A DNA stretch of 21,682 nt from an uncultured Collinsella sp. (lineage in GTDB: Bacteria; Actinomycetota; Coriobacteriia; Coriobacteriales; Coriobacteriaceae), in contig URYW01000024.1 in NCBI GenBank assembly GCA_900552145.1, forward strand, positions 1 through 21,682, given 5' to 3'. This document shows, piece after piece, positions 6,027 through 13,597 of this stretch. Position 1 is the first letter of the stretch. The number at the start of each line of letters is the position of its first letter. Both the position numbers and the translations under genes were made by a program. The notes under the pieces are model-generated. The model searched no databases and was not told the DNA's origin. It was given only the letters and a program-made list of their open reading frames with translations.

Positions 6027-6614
6027 CTACATTTGGAGGAAGAGCTCGTGGAGGCGGGTGTCTTCGTCGAGTTCGGGGTGGAAGGTTACGCCGAGCTGGT
6101 TGCCTTGGCGGGCGGCGACGATGCGGCCATCGACTTTTGCTAGGGCCTCAGTGTCGCCGTGGACCTCGACGATGCGGGGCGCGCGGATGAACGTCAGCGG
6201 CACTTCACCGTCGATGCCGGTTACCTGCCCCTTGGTTCGAAAGCTGCCGAGCTGCCTGCCGTAGGCATTGCGCTCGACAAGTACATCCATGGTTGCCAAA
6301 CGCGGCGTGCCCTTATCGTCGTGGGCGGCAAGGTCGTGAGCCAGCAGAATCAGGCCGGCGCAGGTGCCCAGGACGGGCATGCCTTCAACGATACGGGCAC
6401 GAAGCTCCTCGAGCATGCCCAACTCATCAAGCAGTTTCCCTTGAACGGTAGACTCGCCGCCAGGGAGGACCAGGCGATCAAAGTTCTGCTGCAAATCAGC
6501 CGCCTGCCTTAGCTCAATACAGCGTGCGCCCAGCTCGGATAGCCTTGCCTCGTGCTCGGCAAAAGCGCCTTGGACCGCCAGCACGGCGACCGTTTGGTCT
6601 GCATAATCGCTCAT
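6027..6614 (-). CDS. pdxT: Pyridoxal 5'-phosphate synthase glutaminase subunit PdxT
   Basis: A 195-residue class I glutamine amidotransferase that releases ammonia from glutamine and channels it to PdxS for direct synthesis of pyridoxal phosphate (ribose 5-phosphate-dependent pathway). The catalytic triad is visible: Cys85 in LGTCAGLILLAHD, and His179 and Glu181 in TFHPELDED. The substrate-binding loop LVLPGGESTVQGK (residues 48-60) is present. Length is normal. The gene lies 20 bp after pdxS on the same strand, with AAGGGA 8 nt before its ATG, so the two form one operon and one cytosolic complex. Hairpin D follows its stop. Nothing unusual. Confidence 0.97.
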   Translation of the reverse strand: MSDYADQTVAVLAVQGAFAEHEARLSELGARCIELRQAADLQQNFDRLVLPGGESTVQGKLLDELGMLEELRARIVEGMPVLGTCAGLILLAHDLAAHDDKGTPRLATMDVLVERNAYGRQLGSFRTKGQVTGIDGEVPLTFIRAPRIVEVHGDTEALAKVDGRIVAARQGNQLGVTFHPELDEDTRLHELFLQM

Positions 6615-6634
6615 GTGCGATCCCTTCTGCTGGA

Positions 6635-7525
6635 CTAGCGCCCGCGTTCCTCCATGATGATCTCTATTTCGTCGGCGTTGATGCCCACCATGGCCTCGCC
6701 CAGGTCCTCCGAAAGCTCGGCGATGAGTTTGGCATCGGTGAAGTTTGCCACGGCCTTGACGATGGCGGCGGCGCGCTTGGCGGGGTCGCCGCTCTTAAAG
6801 ATGCCCGAGCCGACAAAGACGCCTTCGGCGCCCAGCTGCATCATCAGCGCGGCGTCGGCGGGGGTCGCTACGCCGCCGGCGGCAAAGTTCACGACGGGAA
6901 GCTTTCTCGTGGCATGGACCTCGCGCACCAGCTCGACCGGAACCTGCAGTTGCTTGGCTGCCTCAAAGAGCTCGTCGTCGCGCAGGGCAACAACGTCGCG
7001 GATCTGCTTTTGGATTTTGCGCATGTGACGCTCGGCTTGAACGACGTCGCCCGTACCCGGCTCGCCCTTGGTGCGAATCATCGTGGCGCCTTCGGCAACA
7101 CGGCGCAGCGCCTCGCCCAGATCGCGGGCGCCGCAGACAAACGGCACGTCAAACTGGGTCTTGTCGATGTGATAGACGTCATCGGCAGGGGAGAGAACCT
7201 CGGACTCGTCGATGTAATCGATCTCGATGGCCTGCAGGACCTGCGCCTCGACAATGTGACCGATGCGGCACTTGGCCATAACAGGGATGGAGACGGCCTC
7301 TTGGATGCCCTTGATCATCTTGGGGTCGCTCATGCGCGAGACGCCGCCTGCGGCGCGGATGTCGGCCGGAATGCGCTCGAGTGCCATGACGGCGCAGGCG
7401 CCTGCCTCCTCGGCGATGCGTGCCTGCTCGGGCGTGGTGACGTCCATGATGACGCCGCCCTTGAGCATCTGCGCGAGCTCGCGATTGAGTTTGACGCGAT
7501 CGGCCTTGCTGGTCTGTTCTGTCAT
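6635..7525 (-). CDS. pdxS: Pyridoxal 5'-phosphate synthase lyase subunit PdxS
   Basis: A 296-residue (beta/alpha)8-barrel synthase that builds PLP from ribose 5-phosphate, glyceraldehyde 3-phosphate and ammonia supplied by PdxT. Key family features are GGVIMDVTTPEQARIAEEAG at residues 23-42 (Asp28) and the catalytic lysine in PVMAKCRIGH (Lys85). The second lysine region MIRTKGEPGTGD and the phosphate loop FAAGGVATPADA are also present. The start is ATG at 7525 because AGGGAG lies 6 nt upstream. Reading could extend to 7567 but that adds 14 unconserved residues. It is first in the pdxST operon and divergent from pdxR, with operator repeats in the 145-bp gap. Confidence 0.97.
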   Translation of the reverse strand: MTEQTSKADRVKLNRELAQMLKGGVIMDVTTPEQARIAEEAGACAVMALERIPADIRAAGGVSRMSDPKMIKGIQEAVSIPVMAKCRIGHIVEAQVLQAIEIDYIDESEVLSPADDVYHIDKTQFDVPFVCGARDLGEALRRVAEGATMIRTKGEPGTGDVVQAERHMRKIQKQIRDVVALRDDELFEAAKQLQVPVELVREVHATRKLPVVNFAAGGVATPADAALMMQLGAEGVFVGSGIFKSGDPAKRAAAIVKAVANFTDAKLIAELSEDLGEAMVGINADEIEIIMEERGR

Positions 7526-7617
7526 GGTTGCTCCCTTGGTTGGCATGTGCATTGCTTGACGGAACATCCTATCGGGGAGCTGGGTATGGCGAAATACTCA
7601 GTTTTCGAGATAATTAC

Positions 7618-7659
7618 AAGGTCAGACTAATACCAGATTGAATGACCTAATAAGGTCAG
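7618..7659. promoter_or_regulatory. PdxR-type operator repeats between pdxS and pdxR
   Basis: AAGGTCAG occurs as a direct repeat at 7618-7625 and 7652-7659, 34 bp apart. An inverted TGACCT at 7643-7648 forms TGACCT-AATA-AGGTCA with the second copy. MocR-type PdxR regulators are known to bind direct repeats in the pdxR-pdxS gap. GATAAT at 7609-7614 could be the -10 box of pdxR, placing the repeats over its start site. Repeats are seen directly; binding is inferred from context. Confidence 0.6.
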
Positions 7660-7670
7660 GTGATAGGCTC

Positions 7671-9086
7671 ATGCTTGACTACAATTTGGAAAAACGCGGC
7701 GAGGCATCGCTCTATGAGTATGTTTACCAGCAAATTCGAGATGATATTGTTGCTGGACGTATTGCGGCGGGGGAGCATCTTCCGTCTAAGCGCGCCTTTG
7801 CCAGTCATCTGGGAATCAGTGTCATTACTATCGAGAATGCATATAGCCAGCTACTTGCCGAGGGCTATATTTGCTCAAAGCCGCGGCGTGGCTACTACGC
7901 TTGCAAGCTTCCGGATGCACCGGTTTTGCCTTTGGCTTCGGAGGGCATCGACCGAGATGCCGTCTCTGTGGACCCCAGCGCGCATGATGTCCGCGGGCGG
8001 GTCGAGCAATTCGACGCACTTTCTCCTTCCGCTTTGGAGGCGGCGCGGCTTTGGCAAAGCGCACTGCGGGCGACGCTGGCATCCGAAGACGAGCGCGAGA
8101 TCTTTTCGCCCGCACCGGTACAGGGCACCGTTCGGCTACGATGCGCAATTGCTCATCATCTGCGCGGGACGAGGGGTATGAATGTCGACCCCGACAACAT
8201 TGTTATCGGTGCGGGCGCCCAGCTGCTCGATACCATGTTGGTTCAGCTGCTTGGCGCGGACAAGGTGTATGCCGTTGAGGATCCGGGCTATTTGCGCCTG
8301 ACGCGCATCTATCAGGCTATGGGCTGCCAAGTACGACATATCCCGTTGGATGACGACGGCGTGGACCTGAGCGCTCTGCAGAAAACTGGGACCGATGTCC
8401 TTCACCTTATGCCGTCCCATCAGTATCCGACCGGCCTTGTGACGAGCATTGCGCGGCGCTATGCGCTTCTGAGCTGGGCCGCCGAGCGACCAGGTCGGTA
8501 TCTCATCGAAGATGACTTTGATTGTGAGTTTCGCCTTGCCGGCAAGCCGATTCCCGCGCTCGCGTCGATCGATGCCGCCCAGTCGGTTATCTACACCAAT
8601 ACGTTTTCGAAGAGCCTGTCATCGGCGTTGCGCCTAGCGTACATGGTGCTGCCCGACGAGCTGATGGAGCGGTTTAGGCGCGACCTTGGTTTTTACGCCT
8701 CGTCGGTAAGTTCTGTTGATCAGGTCGCCTTGGCGCGTTTGCTGGAATCGGGTGATTACGAGCGACATGTGAACCGCGTGCGCGTTCGTGCTCGCGAGGC
8801 GCGTGATGGCCTAGCGGCGCTTGTGCGGAAAGCGTTTCCGGCAGGGAAGGTCTCGATCGAACATGCGGACGCGGGCCTTTACTGCACCGTTGCCCTGGCC
8901 GAGGACAAGGCGGGGGAGAGTTTCGCGAAGGCTCTTGCTGACGCTCGTATTTCCTATGTCAACATCGCCGATTGCCTGTGGACGGGTGATCGGGCATCGA
9001 CTAAGAACACTCCATCTCGCGTCCTCATTCAATACGACGACCTGAGCCCTCATTCGCTCATCGTTCTTCAAGAACAGCTTCAGTAA
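7671..9086 (+). CDS. pdxR: MocR-family GntR/aminotransferase regulator, probable PdxR
   Basis: A 471-residue fusion of a GntR-type winged helix (about residues 10-80: YVYQQIRDDIVAGRIAAGEHLPS then LGISVITIENAYSQLLAEGYI) and a fold-type I aminotransferase-like domain (about 115-470). The PLP-binding lysine is Lys314 in TNTFSKSLSSALRL, and the DEDFDCEFR-type motif appears as IEDDFDCEFR. MocR proteins of this build sense PLP and control its synthesis. Divergence from pdxST makes PdxR the specific call. The ATG at 7671 is preferred. A TTG at 7638 would add eleven residues but falls inside the operator repeats. Expected action: activate pdxST when PLP is low and repress itself. The C-terminus is complete (IVLQEQLQ), with a shared terminator at 9097. 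Confidence 0.92.
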   Translation: MLDYNLEKRGEASLYEYVYQQIRDDIVAGRIAAGEHLPSKRAFASHLGISVITIENAYSQLLAEGYICSKPRRGYYACKLPDAPVLPLASEGIDRDAVSVDPSAHDVRGRVEQFDALSPSALEAARLWQSALRATLASEDEREIFSPAPVQGTVRLRCAIAHHLRGTRGMNVDPDNIVIGAGAQLLDTMLVQLLGADKVYAVEDPGYLRLTRIYQAMGCQVRHIPLDDDGVDLSALQKTGTDVLHLMPSHQYPTGLVTSIARRYALLSWAAERPGRYLIEDDFDCEFRLAGKPIPALASIDAAQSVIYTNTFSKSLSSALRLAYMVLPDELMERFRRDLGFYASSVSSVDQVALARLLESGDYERHVNRVRVRAREARDGLAALVRKAFPAGKVSIEHADAGLYCTVALAEDKAGESFAKALADARISYVNIADCLWTGDRASTKNTPSRVLIQYDDLSPHSLIVLQEQLQ

Positions 9087-9096
9087 GCCAACGAAA

Positions 9097-9124
9097 AAGG
9101 CCCGAACCATGCGGTCCGGGCCTT
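9097..9124 (-). terminator. Intrinsic terminator, mainly for the rubrerythrin gene
   Basis: Stem AAGGCCCG/CGGGCCTT is continued by ACC/GGT around loop ATGC, with one mismatch. On the minus strand it is followed by TTTTTCG, a good T run, so it ends the rubrerythrin transcript. On the plus strand it is followed by ATAAAG, so it serves pdxR less well. Confidence 0.8.
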
Positions 9125-9157
9125 ATAAAGCTAGAGAATGTCTCTCAGGCGGCTGGC

Positions 9158-9718
9158 TTAGCCAAAGTAGCGCTTGAGCAGGCCGGCGAAAGCCTTGCCG
9201 TGGCGGGCCTCGTCGCGGGCCATCTCGTGCACGGTGTCGTGGATGGCATCGAGGCCAGCGGCCTTGGCGCGCTTGGCAAGATCGGTCTTGCCGGCGGTGG
9301 CGCCGTTCTCGGCCTCAACGCGCATCTCGAGGTTCTTCTTGGTGGAGTCGGTCACGACCTCGCCCAGGAGCTCGGCGAACTTGGCGGCGTGCTCGGCCTC
9401 CTCGTGGGCAGCCTTCTCCCAGTACAGGCCGATCTCGGGGTAGCCCTCGCGATGAGCGACGCGAGCCATGGCCAGGTACATACCGACCTCAGAGCACTCG
9501 CCCTCAAAGTTGGCGCGCAGGTCGGCAACGATGTCCTCGGAGACGCCCTCCATCTTGGCGACGCCCACGACGTGCTCGGCAGCCCACTCGAGCTGGCCCT
9601 CCTCCTGCTTCAGGAAACGAGAACCGGGAACGCCGCACTGGGGGCACTTGAAGTCCTCGGGCAGCTGGTCGCCGTCGAACTCTTCCACATAACCGCAAAC
9701 GGGGCAAACAAACTTCAT
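9158..9718 (-). CDS. Reverse rubrerythrin (rubredoxin-like domain first)
   Basis: A 186-residue non-heme iron protein that reduces hydrogen peroxide (and possibly oxygen) in anaerobes, with electrons from NADH via rubredoxin partners. The N-terminal rubredoxin-like site is formed by CPVC (Cys5, Cys8) and CPQCG (Cys25, Cys28). The ferritin-like diiron domain follows, with ligands in EGECSEVGMYL, AAHEEAEHAAKF, EMRVEAENGA and MARDEARHGKAF. The order is reversed compared with classical rubrerythrin, where the rubredoxin part is C-terminal; this is the known reverse form of clostridia and relatives. The ATG at 9718 immediately precedes the CPVC motif and has AAGGAT upstream, so a 35-residue upstream extension is rejected. 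It stands alone, ended by the 9097-9124 terminator. Probably cytosolic oxidative-stress defence. Confidence 0.92.
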   Translation of the reverse strand: MKFVCPVCGYVEEFDGDQLPEDFKCPQCGVPGSRFLKQEEGQLEWAAEHVVGVAKMEGVSEDIVADLRANFEGECSEVGMYLAMARVAHREGYPEIGLYWEKAAHEEAEHAAKFAELLGEVVTDSTKKNLEMRVEAENGATAGKTDLAKRAKAAGLDAIHDTVHEMARDEARHGKAFAGLLKRYFG

Positions 9719-9754
9719 GATTCGATCCTTTCGATCGATGGCGATTGTGCGCTC

Positions 9755-9783
9755 GTCCGGTCCCGTAAGGGCCCTCTCCGGAC
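9755..9783 (-). promoter_or_regulatory. Leader hairpin and likely promoter region of rubrerythrin
   Basis: On the minus strand a hairpin closed by GTCCGG/CCGGAC with an inner CCC/GGG pairing lies about 40 nt before the rubrerythrin ATG. Upstream of it, TTCACA and GATAAT with a 16-bp spacer (complement of about 9806-9833) could be the promoter. No convincing PerR or Fur box was found. Low certainty. Confidence 0.3.
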
Positions 9784-9876
9784 GTGCGTCTTGACGAGTT
9801 CTATTATCCATAAATGCAACCAAATGTGAAGCCTATTAGGAATGATTTTTAATAAAACAATTTTGAGATATGAAGA

Positions 9877-9956
9877 TGTTGATTGATTAACGATTGGCAG
9901 GCCGTCTTTGACCACCGCTGAGTACAATCGGTCGAGCAAATGTTGACCAATCAACA
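9877..9956 (+). promoter_or_regulatory. Two Rex-like dyads upstream of the alcohol dehydrogenase gene
   Basis: TGTTGA-CCAA-TCAACA (9941-9956) is a perfect dyad ending 18 bp before the dehydrogenase ATG. TGTTGA-TTGA-TTAACG (9877-9892) is a looser copy 64 bp further upstream. The clostridial Rex consensus is TTGTTAA-N4-TTAACAA, and Rex controls NADH-consuming alcohol and aldehyde dehydrogenases in many anaerobes. The proximal dyad differs from it at three of fourteen specified positions. Position near the start codon suits repression. The regulator is an inference. Confidence 0.45.
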
Positions 9957-9974
9957 AATGAGGGAGTTTCCTTT

Positions 9975-11195
9975 ATGCATCTAGCCCGCCGCGCCTGGTG
10001 CCGAACGTATCAAACGGTTTTTCGCATTGCATTGCCGATCCTGCCCTATACCGAGCCGCGCATTTTGGAGCATGCCGAGGATGTGCCCGCGGTGCTTCAA
10101 AAGCGCTCGATCCAGAAGGTCCTTATCGTGACGGACCCTGGTATTGCACGTTTGGGGCTCACGGCATCACTCGAGCGTGCGCTTACGGCTCAGGGGGTTG
10201 GCGTTACGGTCTATGCCGAAACGCGTGCAAACCCCACGGTTTCAAACGTGGAGGAAGCGGCGTCCCTGTATCGAGAGAGTGCCTGCCGGGCCATTATCGG
10301 CTTTGGCGGAGGATCAGCCATGGACTGCGCCAAGGGCGTGGGCGCACGCATTGCGCAGTCAAACAAGCCCATCAACAAGATGCGCGGCCTGCTGCGGATT
10401 CATCGTCGCCTGCCGCTGCTCATCGCCGTTCCCACTACCGCCGGTACGGGAAGCGAAGTCACGCTTGCGGCGGTAATTACCGATGACGAGACGCACTACA
10501 AATACCCCATTAACGACTTTGTGCTCATTCCGCGTTTTGCAGTCCACGACCCCGAGTTTACGTGCGGCTTGCCCGCTTCCATTACGGGGCAGACGGGTAT
10601 GGACGCCCTGACGCATGCCGTTGAGGCCTTTATGGGGCGAAGCACCACGCCCTATACGCGTAAGATGGCGCGACAGGCGGTGCAGCTTATCCACGACAAT
10701 TTGCTCGAGGCCTATGAGCATGGTGACGACATGCGCGCTCGTCGCAATATGCTTTCGGCGGCGTATAAGGCGGGCGTTGCGTTTACCCGCTCCTATGTCG
10801 GATATGTGCATGCCATCGCGCACAGTCTGGGCGGCCGATACGGAATTCCGCACGGTTTGGCCAACGCGATCATCCTGCCGCACATGCTTCGCGCTTATGG
10901 TGACGCCGCCGCCCCCAAGCTTGCCGATCTTGCTCGCATGGCGGGCATTGCGCCGGCTACCGCGCAGGATAGTCTTGCGGCCGAGGCCTTTATCGATTGG
11001 GTCGACCGCATGAACGAGGCCCTGGGAATCCCCAAATATGTCTTGGGCATTCGCCGCTCCGACATTCCCGAGATGGCGGCGCATGCCGATGCCGAGGCCA
11101 ATCCCCTGTACCCCGTTCCACTTTTGATGGACCGTTTGGAGCTCGAGCGTATGTATGAGGTCGTCGCGGGTGGTATGTTTGAGGATGAGAACTAG
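9975..11195 (+). CDS. Iron-containing (type III) alcohol dehydrogenase
   Basis: A 406-residue NAD(P)H-dependent alcohol dehydrogenase of the iron-dependent family, cytosolic. The N-terminal half carries the nucleotide-binding run IIGFGGGSAMDCAKG and the family motif PTTAGTGSEVT. The C-terminal helical half carries the metal site: Asp and His in TGMDALTHAVEAF, and His residues in YVHAIAHSLGG and YGIPHGLAN. The ATG at 9975 follows GAGGGAG by about 8 nt. The first 45 residues (RTYQTVFRIALPILPYTEP) match the start of relatives, which supports this start. The aldehyde dehydrogenase gene begins 9 bp after its stop, so the two were built as an aldehyde/alcohol interconversion pair for fermentation or aldehyde detoxification. 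Two Rex-like dyads lie upstream. Intact, unlike its partner. Confidence 0.93.
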   Translation: MHLARRAWCRTYQTVFRIALPILPYTEPRILEHAEDVPAVLQKRSIQKVLIVTDPGIARLGLTASLERALTAQGVGVTVYAETRANPTVSNVEEAASLYRESACRAIIGFGGGSAMDCAKGVGARIAQSNKPINKMRGLLRIHRRLPLLIAVPTTAGTGSEVTLAAVITDDETHYKYPINDFVLIPRFAVHDPEFTCGLPASITGQTGMDALTHAVEAFMGRSTTPYTRKMARQAVQLIHDNLLEAYEHGDDMRARRNMLSAAYKAGVAFTRSYVGYVHAIAHSLGGRYGIPHGLANAIILPHMLRAYGDAAAPKLADLARMAGIAPATAQDSLAAEAFIDWVDRMNEALGIPKYVLGIRRSDIPEMAAHADAEANPLYPVPLLMDRLELERMYEVVAGGMFEDEN

Positions 11196-11204
11196 GAGGT
11201 TGCC

Positions 11205-12583
11205 ATGAACACCGAGAAAATTGCGCGCATCGTCGGCGATCAGCGCACCTACTTTAAGACGCACGCTACGTTTGATGTCGATGCTCGACGTCGCGCGCTC
11301 GTGAGTTTACGCGATACAGTACGGGCGCACGAGGCCGATATTGCCCATGCGCTCAAGACCGATTTGGGAAAGTCGCATGACGAGGCCTATATGTGCGAGA
11401 TCGGCACGTCGCTTTCCGAGATTCGTCATCAGATTGCGCATGTGGCTCGATGGAGTCGTCCGCGCCTGCGTCCGTGTGACCTCGCTAACGCCGTGAGTGT
11501 GTGCAAAACGCAAGCCGTGCCCTATGGCGTCACGCTCATCATGGCTCCGTGGAACTACCCGTTTTTGCTAACACTCGAGCCGCTCGCCGGCGCCCTTGCC
11601 GCGGGAAATACCGTGGTCATCAAGCCGAGTGCCTATGCTCCGGCATCGAGCGCGGTGCTCAAGCAAATCTGTGAAGAGGCATTTGATCCGCGCCTGGTGA
11701 CGGTTGTCGAGGGCGGGCGCGCCGAAAATGAAGCGCTGCTCGACGAGCGCTGGGACAAGATCTTCTTTACCGGTAGCGTTCCGGTCGCAAGCTCGTCATG
11801 GAGCACGCAAGTAAAAACCTTACGCCCGTGACGCTTGAGCTGGGCGGAAAGAGTCCCTGCATCGTGGATGCGACGGCAAACTTGAAGATCGCGGCACGGC
11901 GTATCGCCTTTGGTAAATGGCTCAACGTGGGGCAGACCTGCGTGGCGCCCGACTACCTGCTGGTCGATACGCGCGTGCACGACGAGCTGCTGGGCCTCAT
12001 CAAGGAGGAGGTCCGCCGCATGTTTGGCGAACATCCACTCGACAATGAGAATTACGGACATATCGTCAACGTCAAGCATTTTGCGCGTGCGCGCGGGCTG
12101 ATCGATCCCGATAAGGTCGTGCTTGGAGGTGCTGCGCGCGAGACTTCGCTCAAGATCGAGCCGACGATTTTGGACGACGTGACCCCCGATGACGCCGTGA
12201 TGCAGGAGGAGATCTTCGGTCCCATCTTGCCGGTGCTGACGTTTGAGAGCCTAGACGAGGCCGAAGCGTTTATTACGGATCGTCCGACGCCGCTGGCTCT
12301 GTATATCTTTAGTCAGGATCGCGCGGTTCAGCAGCGCTTTGTGCGCTACGTGCCCTTTGGTGGCGGCTGCGTTAACGACACCATCATGCATCTGGCTACG
12401 AGCCATATGGGCTTTGGCGGCATGGGAGCGAGCGGTATGGGGCAGTACCATGGCCGCGAGAGCTTCGATACGTTTAGCCACAAGAAGAGCATCGTGAACA
12501 AGGCAACCTGGGTGGACGTGCCATTTCGCTACGCTCCTTACGCAAGCTGGAAGCACAAGTTCGTGCGCATGTTTGTGCATTAG
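11205..12583 (+). pseudogene. Aldehyde dehydrogenase with a -1 frameshift
   Basis: Starts at ATG 11205, 6 nt after AGGAGG. It encodes a NAD(P)-dependent aldehyde dehydrogenase (class 3-like, about 459 residues if mended). The first part has the family run APWNYPFLLTLEPLAGALAAGNTVVIKPS and FFTGSVPV. At about 11787 one G is missing: GTC GCA AGC stands where GTC GGC AAG CTC is expected. The original frame then runs to a stop at 11829-11831. In the +2 frame the protein resumes as KLVMEHASKNLTPVTLELGGKSP, including the general-base Glu in LELGG, the catalytic Cys in GQTCVAPDY (11939-11941) and EEIFGPILPV, up to the stop at 12581-12583. Everything else looks conserved, so the shift is recent or is a sequence error. 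It would leave the alcohol dehydrogenase without its partner. Confidence 0.85.
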
Positions 12584-12584
12584 G

Positions 12585-12628
12585 AAATGGCAGGTAATAC
12601 GAACAAGTGTTCCTATTACCTGTCATTT
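12585..12628 (+). terminator. Long hairpin after the aldehyde dehydrogenase gene
   Basis: Arms AAATGGCAGGTAATA and TATTACCTGTCATTT (one G-T pair) are extended by GAACA/TGTTC past a C-C mismatch, about 20 bp in all with a 2-nt loop. It starts two bases after the stop codon. The A-rich base and T-rich end give it terminator-like character, although only three T close it. Confidence 0.5.
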
Positions 12629-12660
12629 ACGTTAGACTACTGCTATGGGGTACGGATGGG

Positions 12661-12685
12661 CCAACTCCCTTTAGAAGGGAATTGG
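12661..12685 (+). promoter_or_regulatory. Hairpin sequestering the Shine-Dalgarno of the small ORF
   Basis: CCAA-C-TCCCTT-TAG-AAGGGA-A-TTGG folds into a tight stem (10 pairs, one mismatch, 3-nt loop). Its 3' arm is AAGGGA, the ribosome site of the 27-codon ORF that begins two bases later. Such closed ribosome sites are common in type I toxin mRNAs. Confidence 0.5.
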
Positions 12686-12686
12686 T

Positions 12687-12770
12687 ATGAACGTAAGCGA
12701 TGTTATTTCGTTACTGGCGTTGTTAATCGCGGCTATCGAACTCGGCCTGTTTATCGGCCGAATGAAATAG
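12687..12770 (+). CDS. Small hydrophobic protein, type I toxin-like (27 aa)
   Basis: The translation is MNVSDVISLLALLIAAIELG followed by LFIGRMK: a short polar start, one uninterrupted membrane segment (about residues 6-24) and a basic tail. This build matches the small holin-like toxins of Gram-positive type I toxin-antitoxin loci, which insert in the cytoplasmic membrane. AAGGGA at 12675-12680 lies 6 nt before the ATG but is locked in the 12661-12685 hairpin. A possible extended -10 box (TGCTATGGG, 12641-12649) lies upstream. The preceding gene is closed off by the 12585-12628 hairpin, so this would be its own transcript. No antisense RNA promoter was pinned down. Short length makes this tentative. 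Confidence 0.5.
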   Translation: MNVSDVISLLALLIAAIELGLFIGRMK

Positions 12771-13006
12771 CCGCCCCCGCGTAAGCGAAGACGGCCACTT
12801 CTCACGATGAAAACGTGTATTGGAGTTGGCAAGACCCGCTGCAACGGGTGCCATCCGTACCCCTATCTTATCTGCAAGTGCTCTGTCTCGCAAGCGTTGC
12901 GGCAACTGGGCGAAAGGCGCGGGTGGGGCGAATTTGTGTCCGCACGGGCCCGTAGACTTCTCGATAAGGTCAAACGCTGGTTTATCCGGCCGTTAGAGGA
13001 GTTGCT

Positions 13007-13333
13007 ATGTACGAGCCTTCACGTGTTCTTCTGTCATTTCACATTGCAGGATTTCAGTATGCCGACGGCGCTTTGGTCCTAGGCGATCTTAAAGCGGGCG
13101 ATAAACTGACGCTGTGCACTGAGCGCGATAATCCCCATGACCCCGAGGCGGTTGCGATCTACTATGGCAAGACCAAACTTGGCTACGTTCCAGGAAACGA
13201 GGTCGGCCCACTGTCCTTGATGATGTATTACGGCCACGAGGACGTATTTGAGGCCCGTGTGCAACAGGTTGCCCCCGAGCGCAGTCCGTGGCATCAGGTG
13301 CGCGTTGGCCTCTATGTGGTGGATGCTCGCTAG
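13007..13333 (+). CDS. HIRAN-domain protein
   Basis: A 108-residue protein that is essentially one HIRAN domain: FHIAGFQYADGALVLGDLKAGDKLTL, then the hallmark RDNPHDPEAVAIYYGKTKLGYVPGNE (about residues 41-66). HIRAN domains bind DNA ends or stalled-fork DNA in helicases such as HLTF, and occur alone in many bacteria near nucleases. The ATG at 13007 follows GAGGAG by about 6 nt. The 18-bp gap to the next gene, and the metallophosphoesterase 66 bp after that, suggest one transcript. A role in DNA repair or processing is inferred from the domain and neighbours only. Confidence 0.88.
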   Translation: MYEPSRVLLSFHIAGFQYADGALVLGDLKAGDKLTLCTERDNPHDPEAVAIYYGKTKLGYVPGNEVGPLSLMMYYGHEDVFEARVQQVAPERSPWHQVRVGLYVVDAR

Positions 13334-13351
13334 TCGGCAATGGAGGCTGCC

Positions 13352-13531
13352 ATGTTTGATGACGATGATCTGTTCGATCTGACGGATGACCCGTTTGAGT
13401 GGGATATGCTACTCGATGACGATGAGTTGGAGCAGGACCGTAGGAAACGGCAGGACAAGAAAACTCAGGGTGACGCTTCGAAAAAGCAAGGCAAGCGCCG
13501 CCGAGGTCTGTTCGGCGGGCTCTTTGGATAA
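13352..13531 (+). CDS. Small acidic-then-basic hypothetical protein
   Basis: A 59-residue protein with a charged, unstructured look. Residues 1-30 are rich in Asp/Glu (MFDDDDLFDLTDDPFEWDMLL), residues 31-52 are Lys/Arg/Gln-rich, and the end is GLFGGLFG. The ATG at 13352 follows GGAGG by about 6 nt and is preferred over an in-frame ATG four codons earlier that overlaps that ribosome site. It sits 18 bp after the HIRAN gene and looks co-transcribed. No domain recognised; a partner or adaptor of the HIRAN protein is possible but unproven. Confidence 0.65.
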   Translation: MFDDDDLFDLTDDPFEWDMLLDDDELEQDRRKRQDKKTQGDASKKQGKRRRGLFGGLFG

Positions 13532-13597
13532 CCGCCGCATCGCTGCGTCTGTATACTTAGCACGAGTTGAACGCGTTGCGAAATGAGGGCATAGACG

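Noticed and set aside
6524..7630. Long plus-strand open frame opposite pdxS/pdxT
   Set aside because: It is the complement of clearly conserved genes; long antisense frames are expected at this GC content.
9719..9823. 35-residue extension of rubrerythrin
   Set aside because: The rubredoxin motif begins right after the ATG at 9718, which has AAGGA upstream; the extension covers the leader hairpin.
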